Positions 7,205-14,548 of a stretch of 23,517 nt of DNA are shown here, one piece after another. Below the pieces are notes generated by a model. It saw only the letters and a program-made list of their open reading frames with translations. It had not been told where the DNA came from and searched no databases. The position numbers and the translations under genes were made by a program. This stretch comes from an uncultured Clostridia bacterium. GTDB taxonomy: Bacteria > Bacillota > Clostridia > Christensenellales > Aristaeellaceae. The first letter of the stretch is position 1. Every line of letters begins with the position of its first letter. The stretch lies in the NCBI GenBank assembly GCA_934643535.1, contig CAKUCE010000012.1, positions 1 through 23,517 of the forward strand. Direction: 5' to 3'.

Positions 7205-8257
7205 TTACAGCTCCACCCAGCGATTTTCCCGGCTGGAGCAAAGCAGCGCATCCAGCAGGCGCTGACTTTTCAGGCCATCCTCCAGCGATGGGAACCATGG
7301 CCCCTTCCGGCCCTGAATGGCGTCGATAAAGGTGGCTTCCTGACTGGCCCGATAGTTTTCCGGCACCTCAACCGTGTGAAGCTCCGGCTGCTCCGGGCAG
7401 AGCTTTTCCCCGGCGATTCGCAGCGTGTTGGGTTCGTTGAGGTTAAAAGAAAGCGAGCCTTCAGAACCATATACGTCAAAAAGAATGGTATTTTTCTGGC
7501 CATAGGCGCAGCGGCTGATGGTAAAGGTAGCGTCCGCGCCATCCTTCATCTGGGCCAAAAAGCTGCACAGGTCATCGGTTTCCACCTGCCCCATGCCGGA
7601 GCCATCCAGCCGGGGGCGTTCCTTCACGATGGTCTGCACCCGGGCGCAAACCCGAACGATGTCACCGGCCAGTAATTGGGCCATATCGATCAGATGCACG
7701 CCCAGATCGCCCAGGACGCCGGTGCCCGCCTTTTCTTTTTCAAAGCGCCATTCCAGCTTACGGCCGGGCCAAAGGGCGCTGTCCTTCAGGTAGGCGATCT
7801 GCAGGCCCGTCACCTGACCCAGCCCGCCCTGATCGATCAGCTCCTTGGCATAACGCACGGCCGATGTAAAGCGATAGGAGAAGCAGAGCATGACCACCTG
7901 CTCCGGCTTGAGCGGGATCTCCGAAAGAAGGGAGGCCTGCTCCATGCTCAGACCCAGCGGCTTTTCGATATTGACGGATTTTCCGGCTTTCAGCGCATCA
8001 GCCGCCATGGGTACATGCAGGTAGTTCGGCGTACAGATTTCCACTGCATCCACCTCCGAGCAGGCCAACAGCTCCCGATAATCCGCAAAACGGCGCTCCG
8101 CAGGCAGGCCGAGTTTGTCGCCGGCCTGTTTCAACCGCTCCGGGTCAATGTCACAGACGGCCGTGATCTGAGCATTGGGGCACTTCAGCAGGCCCGGCAC
8201 ATGAGCACCCATGGCAATGCCGCCCATGCCAATGATTCCAACACGAACTTTTTCCAT
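7205..8257 (-). CDS. Gfo/Idh/MocA family oxidoreductase, second gene of the ThuA operon
   Basis: A 350-aa NAD(P)-dependent sugar oxidoreductase. The Rossmann motif is GIIGMGGIAMGAH (7-19), the catalytic lysine motif is IEKP (Glu98-Lys99-Pro100), and the Asp/His pair is DLGVHLID (Asp184, His188). AAGGAG with 8-nt spacing supports the ATG at 8257. It directly follows the ThuA-like gene, with 23 bp between them. The ThuA plus Gfo/Idh pairing parallels Sinorhizobium ThuA/ThuB, where ThuB is a dehydrogenase of this family acting on disaccharides; equating this gene with ThuB is inference. A gap of 125 bp separates it from the binding-protein start, where I see no clear promoter. Confidence 0.9.
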   Translation of the reverse strand: MEKVRVGIIGMGGIAMGAHVPGLLKCPNAQITAVCDIDPERLKQAGDKLGLPAERRFADYRELLACSEVDAVEICTPNYLHVPMAADALKAGKSVNIEKPLGLSMEQASLLSEIPLKPEQVVMLCFSYRFTSAVRYAKELIDQGGLGQVTGLQIAYLKDSALWPGRKLEWRFEKEKAGTGVLGDLGVHLIDMAQLLAGDIVRVCARVQTIVKERPRLDGSGMGQVETDDLCSFLAQMKDGADATFTISRCAYGQKNTILFDVYGSEGSLSFNLNEPNTLRIAGEKLCPEQPELHTVEVPENYRASQEATFIDAIQGRKGPWFPSLEDGLKSQRLLDALLCSSRENRWVEL

Positions 8258-8280
8258 AGGAAAAACTCCTTAATATTGTA

Positions 8281-9000
8281 TTATTTTGCCTCCAGCGGTT
8301 CCCTCTGGCCATAACCCATGGGAGGGTTGCCCGTGGGGGCCGCCCAATGCGCGGCGTTTTTCAGCACACGCTTAATATTTTCGTCGTAATAGGTGGGATA
8401 CGTTTCGTGGCCGGGCTGAAAATAGAAAATTTTTCCACAGCCGTAATGATAGCAGCAGCCACTGCGCAGCACGCCGCCGCCGGAAAACCAGCTCAGGAAA
8501 ACCAGCTCATCCGGAGTAGGAATGTTAAAATGCTCGCAATAGGTTTCTTCAGCAGGCAGCGTAAAGCTTTCGGGCAATCCGGCAGCAATGGGATGGGACG
8601 GCATCACCACAAACAGGCGTTCCTTGTCGTCCTTTTCCCACCATTTGCTGCGGCATTCTGTGCCCATCAGCCGACGGAATACCTTGGAGTAATGTCCGGA
8701 ATGCAGCACCACCAGCCCCATCCCTTCCCGGACGCGGACGGCGATTTTTTCCACCAGCTCATCCGGAACCTGATCGTGCGCCATGTGGCCCCACCAAAAC
8801 AGCACATCGGTTTCCGCCAGACGCTCGTCGCTCAGGCCATGCTCGGGCATATCCAGCGTTGCGGTAACAGCGGCCAGACCCTCGTCCTCCATCAGGCCCT
8901 GTGCAATGGCTTCATGAATGCCTTTCGGATAAACCGCGGCAACCTTTTCATCTTTTTTCTCATGAACGTATTCGTTCCAAACAGTAACGCGAATGGGCAT
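8281..9000 (-). CDS. ThuA-like (trehalose utilization) domain protein
   Basis: A 239-aa cytoplasmic protein of the ThuA family (class I glutamine-amidotransferase-like fold without amidotransferase activity). The opening RVTVWNEYVHEK...YPKGIHEAIAQGL is characteristic, as are WWGHMAHDQV, VVLHSGHYSKVFRRLMG, SHPIAAGL and FYFQPGHETYPTYY, which supply several conserved histidines. ThuA proteins act in disaccharide use with a partner oxidoreductase; the exact reaction is unresolved to my knowledge. I start at 9000: AAAGGA at 9010-9015 is 9 nt upstream, whereas the ATG at 9009 abuts that site and upstream extensions run into the promoter. First gene of the minus-strand operon. Confidence 0.88.
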   Translation of the reverse strand: MPIRVTVWNEYVHEKKDEKVAAVYPKGIHEAIAQGLMEDEGLAAVTATLDMPEHGLSDERLAETDVLFWWGHMAHDQVPDELVEKIAVRVREGMGLVVLHSGHYSKVFRRLMGTECRSKWWEKDDKERLFVVMPSHPIAAGLPESFTLPAEETYCEHFNIPTPDELVFLSWFSGGGVLRSGCCYHYGCGKIFYFQPGHETYPTYYDENIKRVLKNAAHWAAPTGNPPMGYGQREPLEAK

Positions 9001-9033
9001 ACTCTTCATTCCTTTCTCCCGGCTGATGAAAAG

Positions 9034-9063
9034 ATTGTATAAAATTCGATCAGATGATACAAT
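9034..9063. promoter_or_regulatory. Overlapping symmetric divergent promoters (ThuA operon / cupin-AraC)
   Basis: ATTGTAT at 9034-9040 and ATACAAT at 9057-9063 form a perfect 7-bp inverted repeat. Read rightward it gives -35 TTGTAT (9035-9040), a 17-bp spacer and -10 TACAAT (9058-9063). Read leftward it gives the same two hexamers, -35 at 9062-9057 and -10 at 9039-9034, again with a 17-bp spacer. Predicted leaders are about 44 nt to the AraC ATG (9114) and about 27 nt to the ThuA ATG (9000). The two promoters cannot both be occupied at once. Confidence 0.6.
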
Positions 9064-9113
9064 GTATATGAGCGACAAGTTTATTGTATTTTTTTGCCAG
9101 AAAGGAAAAGAGC

Positions 9114-9965
9114 ATGATTTCTTTTGACGAATTGGAGTTCAAAGAGGTAGCCGTTTTCAATGTGCTGGCACTCCCGCTGGTACAGCCTTACGGAACCGTC
9201 ATCAGCTATGAACGGCTGGGCCGGGAAGACCATATGCTTTTCTATATGACAAAAGGCGAACGCAGTTATGCTCAGAACGGGGAAGTCTACCTGCGTATGC
9301 AGGCGGGGGACGTTCTGCTTCTTCCCGGCGGCAGCCGGTATACCTCGATCGTTACCAGCGCGGCGGATAGCAAGGGCTTCTTTACTCGGTTCAACCTGAT
9401 GGATTTCGAAGGAAAGAAGGTATTTCTGGAGGGCGCGCCGCAGCTGCTCCTTTCCGACCCGGCAGGACAGTTCCTTGCCGCCTTCGAGGAGCTGGCGCGC
9501 TATGCCATGCAAAGCAGCGGGATCCTCCGGGCGTCCGCCCTGCTGTGCGGCCTCATCAGCGACCTGATTGAGGCGCGCCGCCAACGCGATCTTTTGACGG
9601 AAAGCATTGATCCCGCACTGAACTATATGCGCACCCATTTACAGCAGCCTGCGTCTCTTCCTCTGCTGGCAAACCTGTGTCATATGAGCGAGCGCACTTT
9701 TTGCCGCCGTTTTCAGGCGGAAACCGGCATGCCTCCCGTGGCCTATCACCGTCGTCTGCGAATCGTCAAAGCCAAAGAGCTTCTGGAAAGCGGCATCTAC
9801 ACCGTCGAGCAGACTGCGGAAGCGCTGGGTTTTGTCGATACGGCCCACTTCAGCCGTACTTTTTTCAAAATGATGGGTTTTCCCGCCGGTTCCATTCGAA
9901 AGCCTTATCCATACTCCACGCGGCATAAAATCAACTGGCAGGAAAATACACCGGACAGGAAATAA
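9114..9965 (+). CDS. AraC-family transcriptional regulator with N-terminal cupin
   Basis: A 283-aa soluble regulator. Residues 1 to about 150 form a cupin-like sugar-sensing half (for example YLRMQAGDVLLLPGGSRY). About 185-283 is the two-helix-turn-helix AraC DNA-binding domain: LANLCHMSERTFCRRFQAETGMPPVAYHRR is the first and QTAEALGFVDTAHFSRTFFKMMGFPAGSIRK the second. The ATG at 9114 has AAAGGA at 9101-9106, 7 nt upstream; a TTG at 9084 would add ten residues from the leader and is not preferred. Divergent from the ThuA operon with a 113-bp shared gap, so it very likely controls that operon in response to the imported sugar. Confidence 0.92.
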   Translation: MISFDELEFKEVAVFNVLALPLVQPYGTVISYERLGREDHMLFYMTKGERSYAQNGEVYLRMQAGDVLLLPGGSRYTSIVTSAADSKGFFTRFNLMDFEGKKVFLEGAPQLLLSDPAGQFLAAFEELARYAMQSSGILRASALLCGLISDLIEARRQRDLLTESIDPALNYMRTHLQQPASLPLLANLCHMSERTFCRRFQAETGMPPVAYHRRLRIVKAKELLESGIYTVEQTAEALGFVDTAHFSRTFFKMMGFPAGSIRKPYPYSTRHKINWQENTPDRK

Positions 9966-9980
9966 ATGCTTCTGCTGCAA

Positions 9981-10000
9981 GCGCCGGGGCTCTCCGGCGC
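9981..10000. terminator. GC-rich hairpin between convergent regulators
   Basis: GCGCCGG (9981-9987) pairs with CCGGCGC (9994-10000) across a 6-nt loop, 15 nt after the cupin-AraC stop and before the end of the convergent sensor gene. On the plus strand CCCAAACATAAATTTTTG follows, so the T-run is displaced and termination may be weak. Confidence 0.5.
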
Positions 10001-10060
10001 CCCAAACATAAATTTTTGAATCAAAGATCGGAAAGCAGCGAACTGCTGCCGGACGGTTTC

Positions 10061-12115
10061 TTACTGTTTGTCGCCGCCGTTTTCGTCCGTCTCCATCTCG
10101 GACAGTTTCTCGCGGTATTTGCCGGCCGTGGTGCCGATGATCCGCTTGAAGGCACGGTTGAACGAGTCGATATTGATATAGCCGCAAAGCTCGGCTACGC
10201 GGCGGATCGTCAGCTCCGGATTTTCCTTCAGCAGACGGGTTGCCGCCTGGATGCGCACGGAATGGAGATATTCCAGCGGCCCGATCTGCATTCCCTGCCG
10301 AAACGCCCGCGAGACTACATCGGGATTTCGGCCCAGGCGTTGAGCGATCGCTGAAACATTGAGATCGGGGTCAAAGTAACTGGATTGAACCAGCTGAACC
10401 ACCTGCTGAAGCAGATGGCTTTCGTTTTTGGCCGATGAATCGGAAGACTCCTCCCGCGCATGCTCCAGCAGCAGGTACAATTGAGAGGCATAGCTTTGCA
10501 CCGCGCTGTCGTTTCCTGTCAGCACGGCCTGCTGCATGGCCGAAAGGGTGGAAAGGATATGGCTTTCCATGGCGGGAAGCTCCTGATACATCTGCACGGA
10601 GGTTCCGCAGGGCACAAGCCGCATCTGCGCCAGCTGTTCCATCAGGGCAATGGAAGTCTGGGAAAAGGAATCCCCCGCGGGGAGAACGTCGGTCGCGCGG
10701 CAGACGAATTCCGCCGAATAATCCTCCCGAAGAAAACTCAGCGCCCTTTGCAGATCGTTTCGGAACAGGGGGAGCTGCGAATCGCCGTTATGCTGCAGGC
10801 CCACCAGGAAAAGCAGCTGCTGCCCCGTCTGCAGGGATGCGACGCTGAAATTCGGCTCCAGCATTTCCTGGATCAGCTCCTGAGCGATCGAGAAGATCGT
10901 TTCGTCATCCTGAACATCCCCATAGTCTACCAGCGTCATTTCCATATAGCACCAGTAGGGCATGGGAAAGGGCTGCTGGCATCTGGCAAACCGGTTTGAT
11001 ACGGCCGCTTCCGCCTGAGGCGTGGACAGCTCCGCGTAAAGCCTGGCGTCGTCCTGCCGCAGACGGGTCCGGTCCTCTCGCTGCTTCAATTTCTGGCGAT
11101 CGTCCAGCGCCTTTTGCAAAAGCGTATGAAGCTGCTCAAATTCGTGATTTTCCTCGTCCGTATGAAAGCCGCTGTCGTTGGCCATCCGCAGCACCTCGGC
11201 CACGGGGTTGTAATTTCTTTTCAGCGAAAGCATAATAATAAGAAAACTGAGGAACGTGCATACCGGGATCGCCGCAAGCAGGCCGGTGGTCTGTTTCAGC
11301 AGCGCCGCGCGGATCGCCGTCCGGGACTTGGCGCTGACGACGCAGTAATCATAGCCGTCCAGCCGCAGCGTGGTGACCAGCCATTCGTCCGAGGCGGCTT
11401 CGTCTCTCCCCGCCAGAAGCTCCGCCGTGTCCAGCGGGAAGGCTTCCCCGCTCTGGAACAGCACATCTCCCTGAAGGGTGGTAAAGGCAAAAAACTCATC
11501 CGCGGAGTTTTCGCCGTACAGATCGATCAGATAATCGGGCCGCAGGTTGAAAAGCACGCAGGAGCCGTTGCCCAGGCCCGTAAAAAAATACAGCGTATCC
11601 TCCACGCGCTGCAGCCCGCCCCGGCGGGTAAAGTGCAGCAGCTGCTTCAGCTCATCCAGACTTTTCCAGAGGGATTCATGATTTTCCGTCAGCAGGTACA
11701 GCTGCTCCAGGGGAAGGACCCGCTTGGAAGTAATGCCGTATCCGCTTTTGCCCATATAAAGCAGGATCTCCTCGACGCCCCGGGAGGTATTGACCGCGCT
11801 GGACAGCTGGATGCGGAGGCGAACCATCGTCGTATGATCGGTGCTTTGCAGATCCTCGCGGCTGCGGGTGACGGCGTTGGTTTGGGAAACGGTGGTATAC
11901 AGCTGGTTGGCCAGTAAAGTCAGATCCGTCAGCTCGCTCTGCATGGCGGTCTGATAGCGGTGCAGCTGCGCGTACTGCATTTGCTGCAGGTTCCCTTCCA
12001 GCACCGCGGAATGATTCTGGTACAGGACATAGCACAACAGCGCCAGCGGGAAGAGGACAAGCAAATAAGAAAGAACCAGACTTTGCAGAAGCGGACGCTT
12101 TCTGGCCTTATGCAT
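10061..12115 (-). CDS. Membrane-anchored AraC-family regulator with extracytoplasmic sensor
   Basis: A 684-aa one-component regulator. Residues about 9-31 form a first membrane helix, about 32-276 an extracytoplasmic region of likely Cache type, and about 277-296 a second helix. A charged, coiled-coil-like linker follows (LHTLLQKALDDRQKLKQRED), and the C-terminal AraC domain is about 577-672 (VSAIAQRLGRNPDVVSRAF... and RRVAELCGYINIDSFNRAFKR). Proteins of this layout commonly sit beside LplABC-type importers. I start at 12115 because AGGAGG at 12124-12129 is 8 nt upstream; the open frame extends to 12229 through the repeat element and lacks support. Divergent from the binding-protein gene at 12794, which it probably regulates. 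Confidence 0.9.
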   Translation of the reverse strand: MHKARKRPLLQSLVLSYLLVLFPLALLCYVLYQNHSAVLEGNLQQMQYAQLHRYQTAMQSELTDLTLLANQLYTTVSQTNAVTRSREDLQSTDHTTMVRLRIQLSSAVNTSRGVEEILLYMGKSGYGITSKRVLPLEQLYLLTENHESLWKSLDELKQLLHFTRRGGLQRVEDTLYFFTGLGNGSCVLFNLRPDYLIDLYGENSADEFFAFTTLQGDVLFQSGEAFPLDTAELLAGRDEAASDEWLVTTLRLDGYDYCVVSAKSRTAIRAALLKQTTGLLAAIPVCTFLSFLIIMLSLKRNYNPVAEVLRMANDSGFHTDEENHEFEQLHTLLQKALDDRQKLKQREDRTRLRQDDARLYAELSTPQAEAAVSNRFARCQQPFPMPYWCYMEMTLVDYGDVQDDETIFSIAQELIQEMLEPNFSVASLQTGQQLLFLVGLQHNGDSQLPLFRNDLQRALSFLREDYSAEFVCRATDVLPAGDSFSQTSIALMEQLAQMRLVPCGTSVQMYQELPAMESHILSTLSAMQQAVLTGNDSAVQSYASQLYLLLEHAREESSDSSAKNESHLLQQVVQLVQSSYFDPDLNVSAIAQRLGRNPDVVSRAFRQGMQIGPLEYLHSVRIQAATRLLKENPELTIRRVAELCGYINIDSFNRAFKRIIGTTAGKYREKLSEMETDENGGDKQ

Positions 12116-12123
12116 TTCGAAAT

Positions 12124-12129
12124 CCTCCT
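12124..12129 (-). promoter_or_regulatory. Ribosome site fixing the start of the membrane AraC regulator
   Basis: AGGAGG on the minus strand, 8 nt before the ATG at 12115. It rules out the longer in-frame extension up to 12229, whose extra residues come from the flanking structured element. Confidence 0.75.
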
Positions 12130-12140
12130 GTTCTGATAAA

Positions 12141-12506
12141 AGCAATCCCTGCTTTTGTCGATCAAAAAACTTCTTTGGGGAGCTGCCAGAGGGGCCGCAG
12201 CCCTTTTCGGGACTGCTTTCGACCCTCACTGCGCTTTGCGCAGCCTTCCTTTGACTCTATTCGTATCGTCCGGCTGACCCGCGGGCCGGCCCATTGCTTT
12301 GCAGGGTTTGGCCGTGCGCAGCACCCGGGCGGGGCGTTTGCGCTTCCGGCGCAACAGCAGCGAAAAAAAGGGGAGCGCATCCCTGAGGGTTGAGGACGCC
12401 GCGCAGCGATACCGCAAACCCGAAGCCCGCGGCGAGGCCGCAGCAGTTTCCGGCGAAAAAGCTCGCCGCAGGCGAACTTTTTTGACAAGCTGAAGCAATC
12501 TCTGCT
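12141..12506. repeat. Structured intergenic element with symmetric terminal repeats
   Basis: A 13-nt direct repeat, AGCAATCYCTGCT, marks both ends (12141-12153 and 12494-12506, 12 of 13 identical). Exactly 8 nt inside each copy is a 12-nt inverted repeat: TCAAAAAACTTC at 12162-12173 and GAACTTTTTTGA at 12474-12485 (11 of 12 paired). The GC-rich interior has short hairpins, for example 12229-12234/12238-12243 and 12338-12343/12349-12354. Several short open frames cross it on both strands, but none has a good ribosome site or recognisable family. It could be a MITE-like insertion or a structured RNA; I do not recognise it. Confidence 0.6.
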
Positions 12507-12793
12507 GTTTTTTTATTGTAACCGAAAGGCCAAAATATTTTTAAGGCGGTAGGGCGGCGTTTTGCACAAAAGGAATACGTAAAATCCGATGCGGGAATCG
12601 TCAAAAAACGATTCGCCCTATTTTTGCCCGATTTGGCACGTTTTTAGCAATAAAACACATTTTGACGGTGCCGACGGATTTTGCTTATTGCTTTTTTGAC
12701 CAAAAAGCCGTAAAAATAGCACATGCAGTTTGTCCGGTCAAGGCGCCAGACCGGCAGACCAACGGAACCAATAAAATATGGAGGAAAACAGCC
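12507..12793 (+). promoter_or_regulatory. AT-rich leader upstream of the LplA-type operon
   Basis: No gene is supported here. TAGGGC (12550-12555) pairs with GCCCTA (12615-12620), enclosing GAATCGT (12595-12601) paired with ACGATTC (12608-12614) and followed by TTTTT at 12621-12625, which has attenuator form. A 6-bp hairpin CCGGTC/GACCGG lies at 12734-12739/12749-12754. TTGACG (12662-12667) and TTGACC (12696-12701) are -35-like, but I find no convincing -10 at the right distance. Confidence 0.35.
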
Positions 12794-14392
12794 ATGAAAA
12801 AAAGTCTCGCTTTGATTCTGTGCCTTATGCTCTGCCTGTGCAGCTGCGCGCTGGCGGAGCCCGAAGCCGTTACCCTTCCTCTGACGGAAGAAAAAGCCAC
12901 GTTAACGGTTTATATGCAGGCCCCCTCCGGCAGCCTGAGCATGATGACCGACCTGAACGAGTCTCCTACCATCCAGAAGCTGGAAGAGCTGACCAACGTT
13001 CATATTGAATTCATCTGCCCGCCGGAAAACGACGACGGTTCCTTCTTCAATATGCTGGTCGCCTCCGGCGAATATCCGGATATTTTCATTGCGGCGGATG
13101 AGCTGGGTCGGGATTATCCCGGTCAGACCGACGGCGCGATCGAGGATGGCATCGTCATCAACCCTAACGAGCTGGTCGAAAAGTACGCGCCTGATTATCT
13201 GGCGATGTACAACTCGCTTTCCGATAAGGATAAGCTGGTCCTGAAGACCGACAGCGGCGTGTACAAGCTGACCGGCCTGGGCAGCAACGTGGTCAACGGC
13301 ATCCAGCACACCGGCCTGCAGATCCGCAAGGACTGGCTGGACGCGCTGGGTCTGGAGGTTCCCAAGACCTATGAGGACTTCGAAAAAGCCATGCTGGCCA
13401 TCAAGGAAGCCTATGATGTGACCGTTCCGCTGGCCTTCGCTCAGTTCGACGATTATTTCATCAACAACAGCAACGTGCTGGCCGCCGGCTACGGCGTCAC
13501 CTGGGACGGCTTCATCCTGAACGATGAAGGCAAGGTCACTCACTCCTATCTGCAGGCCGGCTATCGTGATTTCCTGGAAATGATGACCCGCTGGATGAGC
13601 GAAGGCATCATCGACGTGGATAACATCAACCGCACGCATGACGACTGCAAGAAGATGTACTACACCGGCCGCACCGCCGTCATCGGCATCGGCAACTGGG
13701 AGACCCGTACCCTCATTCAGACCGGCCCCACCGAGGATCCCAACTTCCACTCCGTTCCCATGAGCACCCTGCGCAAGGCGGGCGACGACAGCGTCCTGGG
13801 CACCGCTTCCTGCCTGAAGCGCGTCAGCACCGAAAGCCGCTTCTTTATCTCCACCGCCTGCAAGAACCCCGAGCTGGCCATGAAGTGGATCGACTGCCTC
13901 TTCAAGCCGGAGATCAACCTGCTGACCACCTTTGGTATCGGCGATCTGGGCGACGGTCACACCACCTATGAAATCAACGAAAACGGCGATTACGTCCGTT
14001 CCGCGTGGATGACCTCTGAAGAAAACCCCGATTACCCAAACGGCACCAACCGTCACTACATCCAGAACCTGACCACCGAAGTGCCAGATTCCATGGAGCT
14101 GTCTCAGTACGACCTGCCGGAGCATCAGGAAAACTGGAAGGTCTGGAGCGAGGGTGTCAGCGATGAAAAGCTGGTTCCCGGCGGCGTGAGCCTGACCAGC
14201 GACGAAAGCCGCACCGTGTCCGAAGTCATGACCGAGATCAAGACCTACATGTCCGAGCTGGCGCTGAAGATCATCTGCGGCGAAGCCTCCCTGGAGGACT
14301 GGGACGCCGCCGTGGCCAACCTGGACGGCATGGGAATCCAGAAAGCCATCGACGCCGAGCAGGCGGCGCTGGATCGTTTCAACGCCCGTTAA
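12794..14392 (+). CDS. LplA-type extracellular solute-binding protein
   Basis: A 532-aa binding protein for a CUT1-type importer of oligosaccharides. The signal peptide MKKSLALILCLMLCLCSCALAEPEA contains a usable lipobox (Leu15-Cys16-Ser17-Cys18) as well as an ALA/E peptidase site. The mature part shows the LplA/AlgQ-like pattern: a conserved start (ATLTVYMQAP), ASGEYPDIFI, an asparagine- and aromatic-rich ligand region, and PTYEDFEKAMLAIKEA. GGAGG at 12780-12784, 9 nt upstream, fixes the ATG at 12794. The open frame continues upstream to 12662, but that part is leader. Followed by two hairpins and then the LplB/LplC-type permeases. The long length suits a larger oligosaccharide ligand; the identity is unknown. 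Confidence 0.92.
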   Translation: MKKSLALILCLMLCLCSCALAEPEAVTLPLTEEKATLTVYMQAPSGSLSMMTDLNESPTIQKLEELTNVHIEFICPPENDDGSFFNMLVASGEYPDIFIAADELGRDYPGQTDGAIEDGIVINPNELVEKYAPDYLAMYNSLSDKDKLVLKTDSGVYKLTGLGSNVVNGIQHTGLQIRKDWLDALGLEVPKTYEDFEKAMLAIKEAYDVTVPLAFAQFDDYFINNSNVLAAGYGVTWDGFILNDEGKVTHSYLQAGYRDFLEMMTRWMSEGIIDVDNINRTHDDCKKMYYTGRTAVIGIGNWETRTLIQTGPTEDPNFHSVPMSTLRKAGDDSVLGTASCLKRVSTESRFFISTACKNPELAMKWIDCLFKPEINLLTTFGIGDLGDGHTTYEINENGDYVRSAWMTSEENPDYPNGTNRHYIQNLTTEVPDSMELSQYDLPEHQENWKVWSEGVSDEKLVPGGVSLTSDESRTVSEVMTEIKTYMSELALKIICGEASLEDWDAAVANLDGMGIQKAIDAEQAALDRFNAR

Positions 14393-14406
14393 CCGTCAAC
14401 CATTTT

Positions 14407-14440
14407 ACCGGGAAAGGGGCCGTCCGGCCTCTTTCCCGGT
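14407..14440 (+). promoter_or_regulatory. Intercistronic hairpin after the LplA-type gene
   Basis: Arms 14407-14421 and 14426-14440 pair over 15 bp with one G-U wobble and a GTCC tetraloop, 15 nt after the stop. No T-run follows, so it fits 3'-end protection of the binding-protein message. Confidence 0.7.
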
Positions 14441-14449
14441 AAGCCTCAT

Positions 14450-14501
14450 GGAAACGGCAGATGGCATATCCTGCCACAGAACCGTTTCCTTTTTTATTTT
14501 T
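14450..14501 (+). terminator. Partial Rho-independent terminator within the operon
   Basis: Outer stem GGAAACGG (14450-14457) with CCGTTTCC (14482-14489) encloses an inner stem TGGCA/TGCCA (14462-14466/14472-14476). TTTTTTATTTTT follows at 14490-14501. The downstream gene begins only 48 nt later on the same strand with no obvious new promoter, so read-through is expected. Confidence 0.7.
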
Positions 14502-14548
14502 CGGGCCGCTGCCGCACAGCGGCGGTTTTCCGGTAAGGAGGAATCGCT

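Noticed and set aside
3008..8257. The two Gfo/Idh/MocA genes as a recent duplication
   Set aside because: Apart from family motifs (GxGG, EKP, GVHLID) the proteins differ throughout, so they are separate members recruited to one operon.
12116..12229. 38-residue N-terminal extension of the membrane AraC regulator
   Set aside because: It runs into the repeat element, its GTG start has no ribosome site, and AGGAGG at 12124-12129 points to the ATG at 12115.
12162..12604. Several 60-115-codon open frames on both strands of the intergenic element
   Set aside because: They overlap one another in different frames, are rich in Arg, Ala and Pro, lack ribosome sites and match no family I know. Structured repeat or RNA is the better reading.
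12902..14125. Minus-strand open frame of about 407 codons opposite the LplA-type gene
   Set aside because: Shadow of a well-supported gene; composition is implausible for a folded protein and there is no ribosome site.
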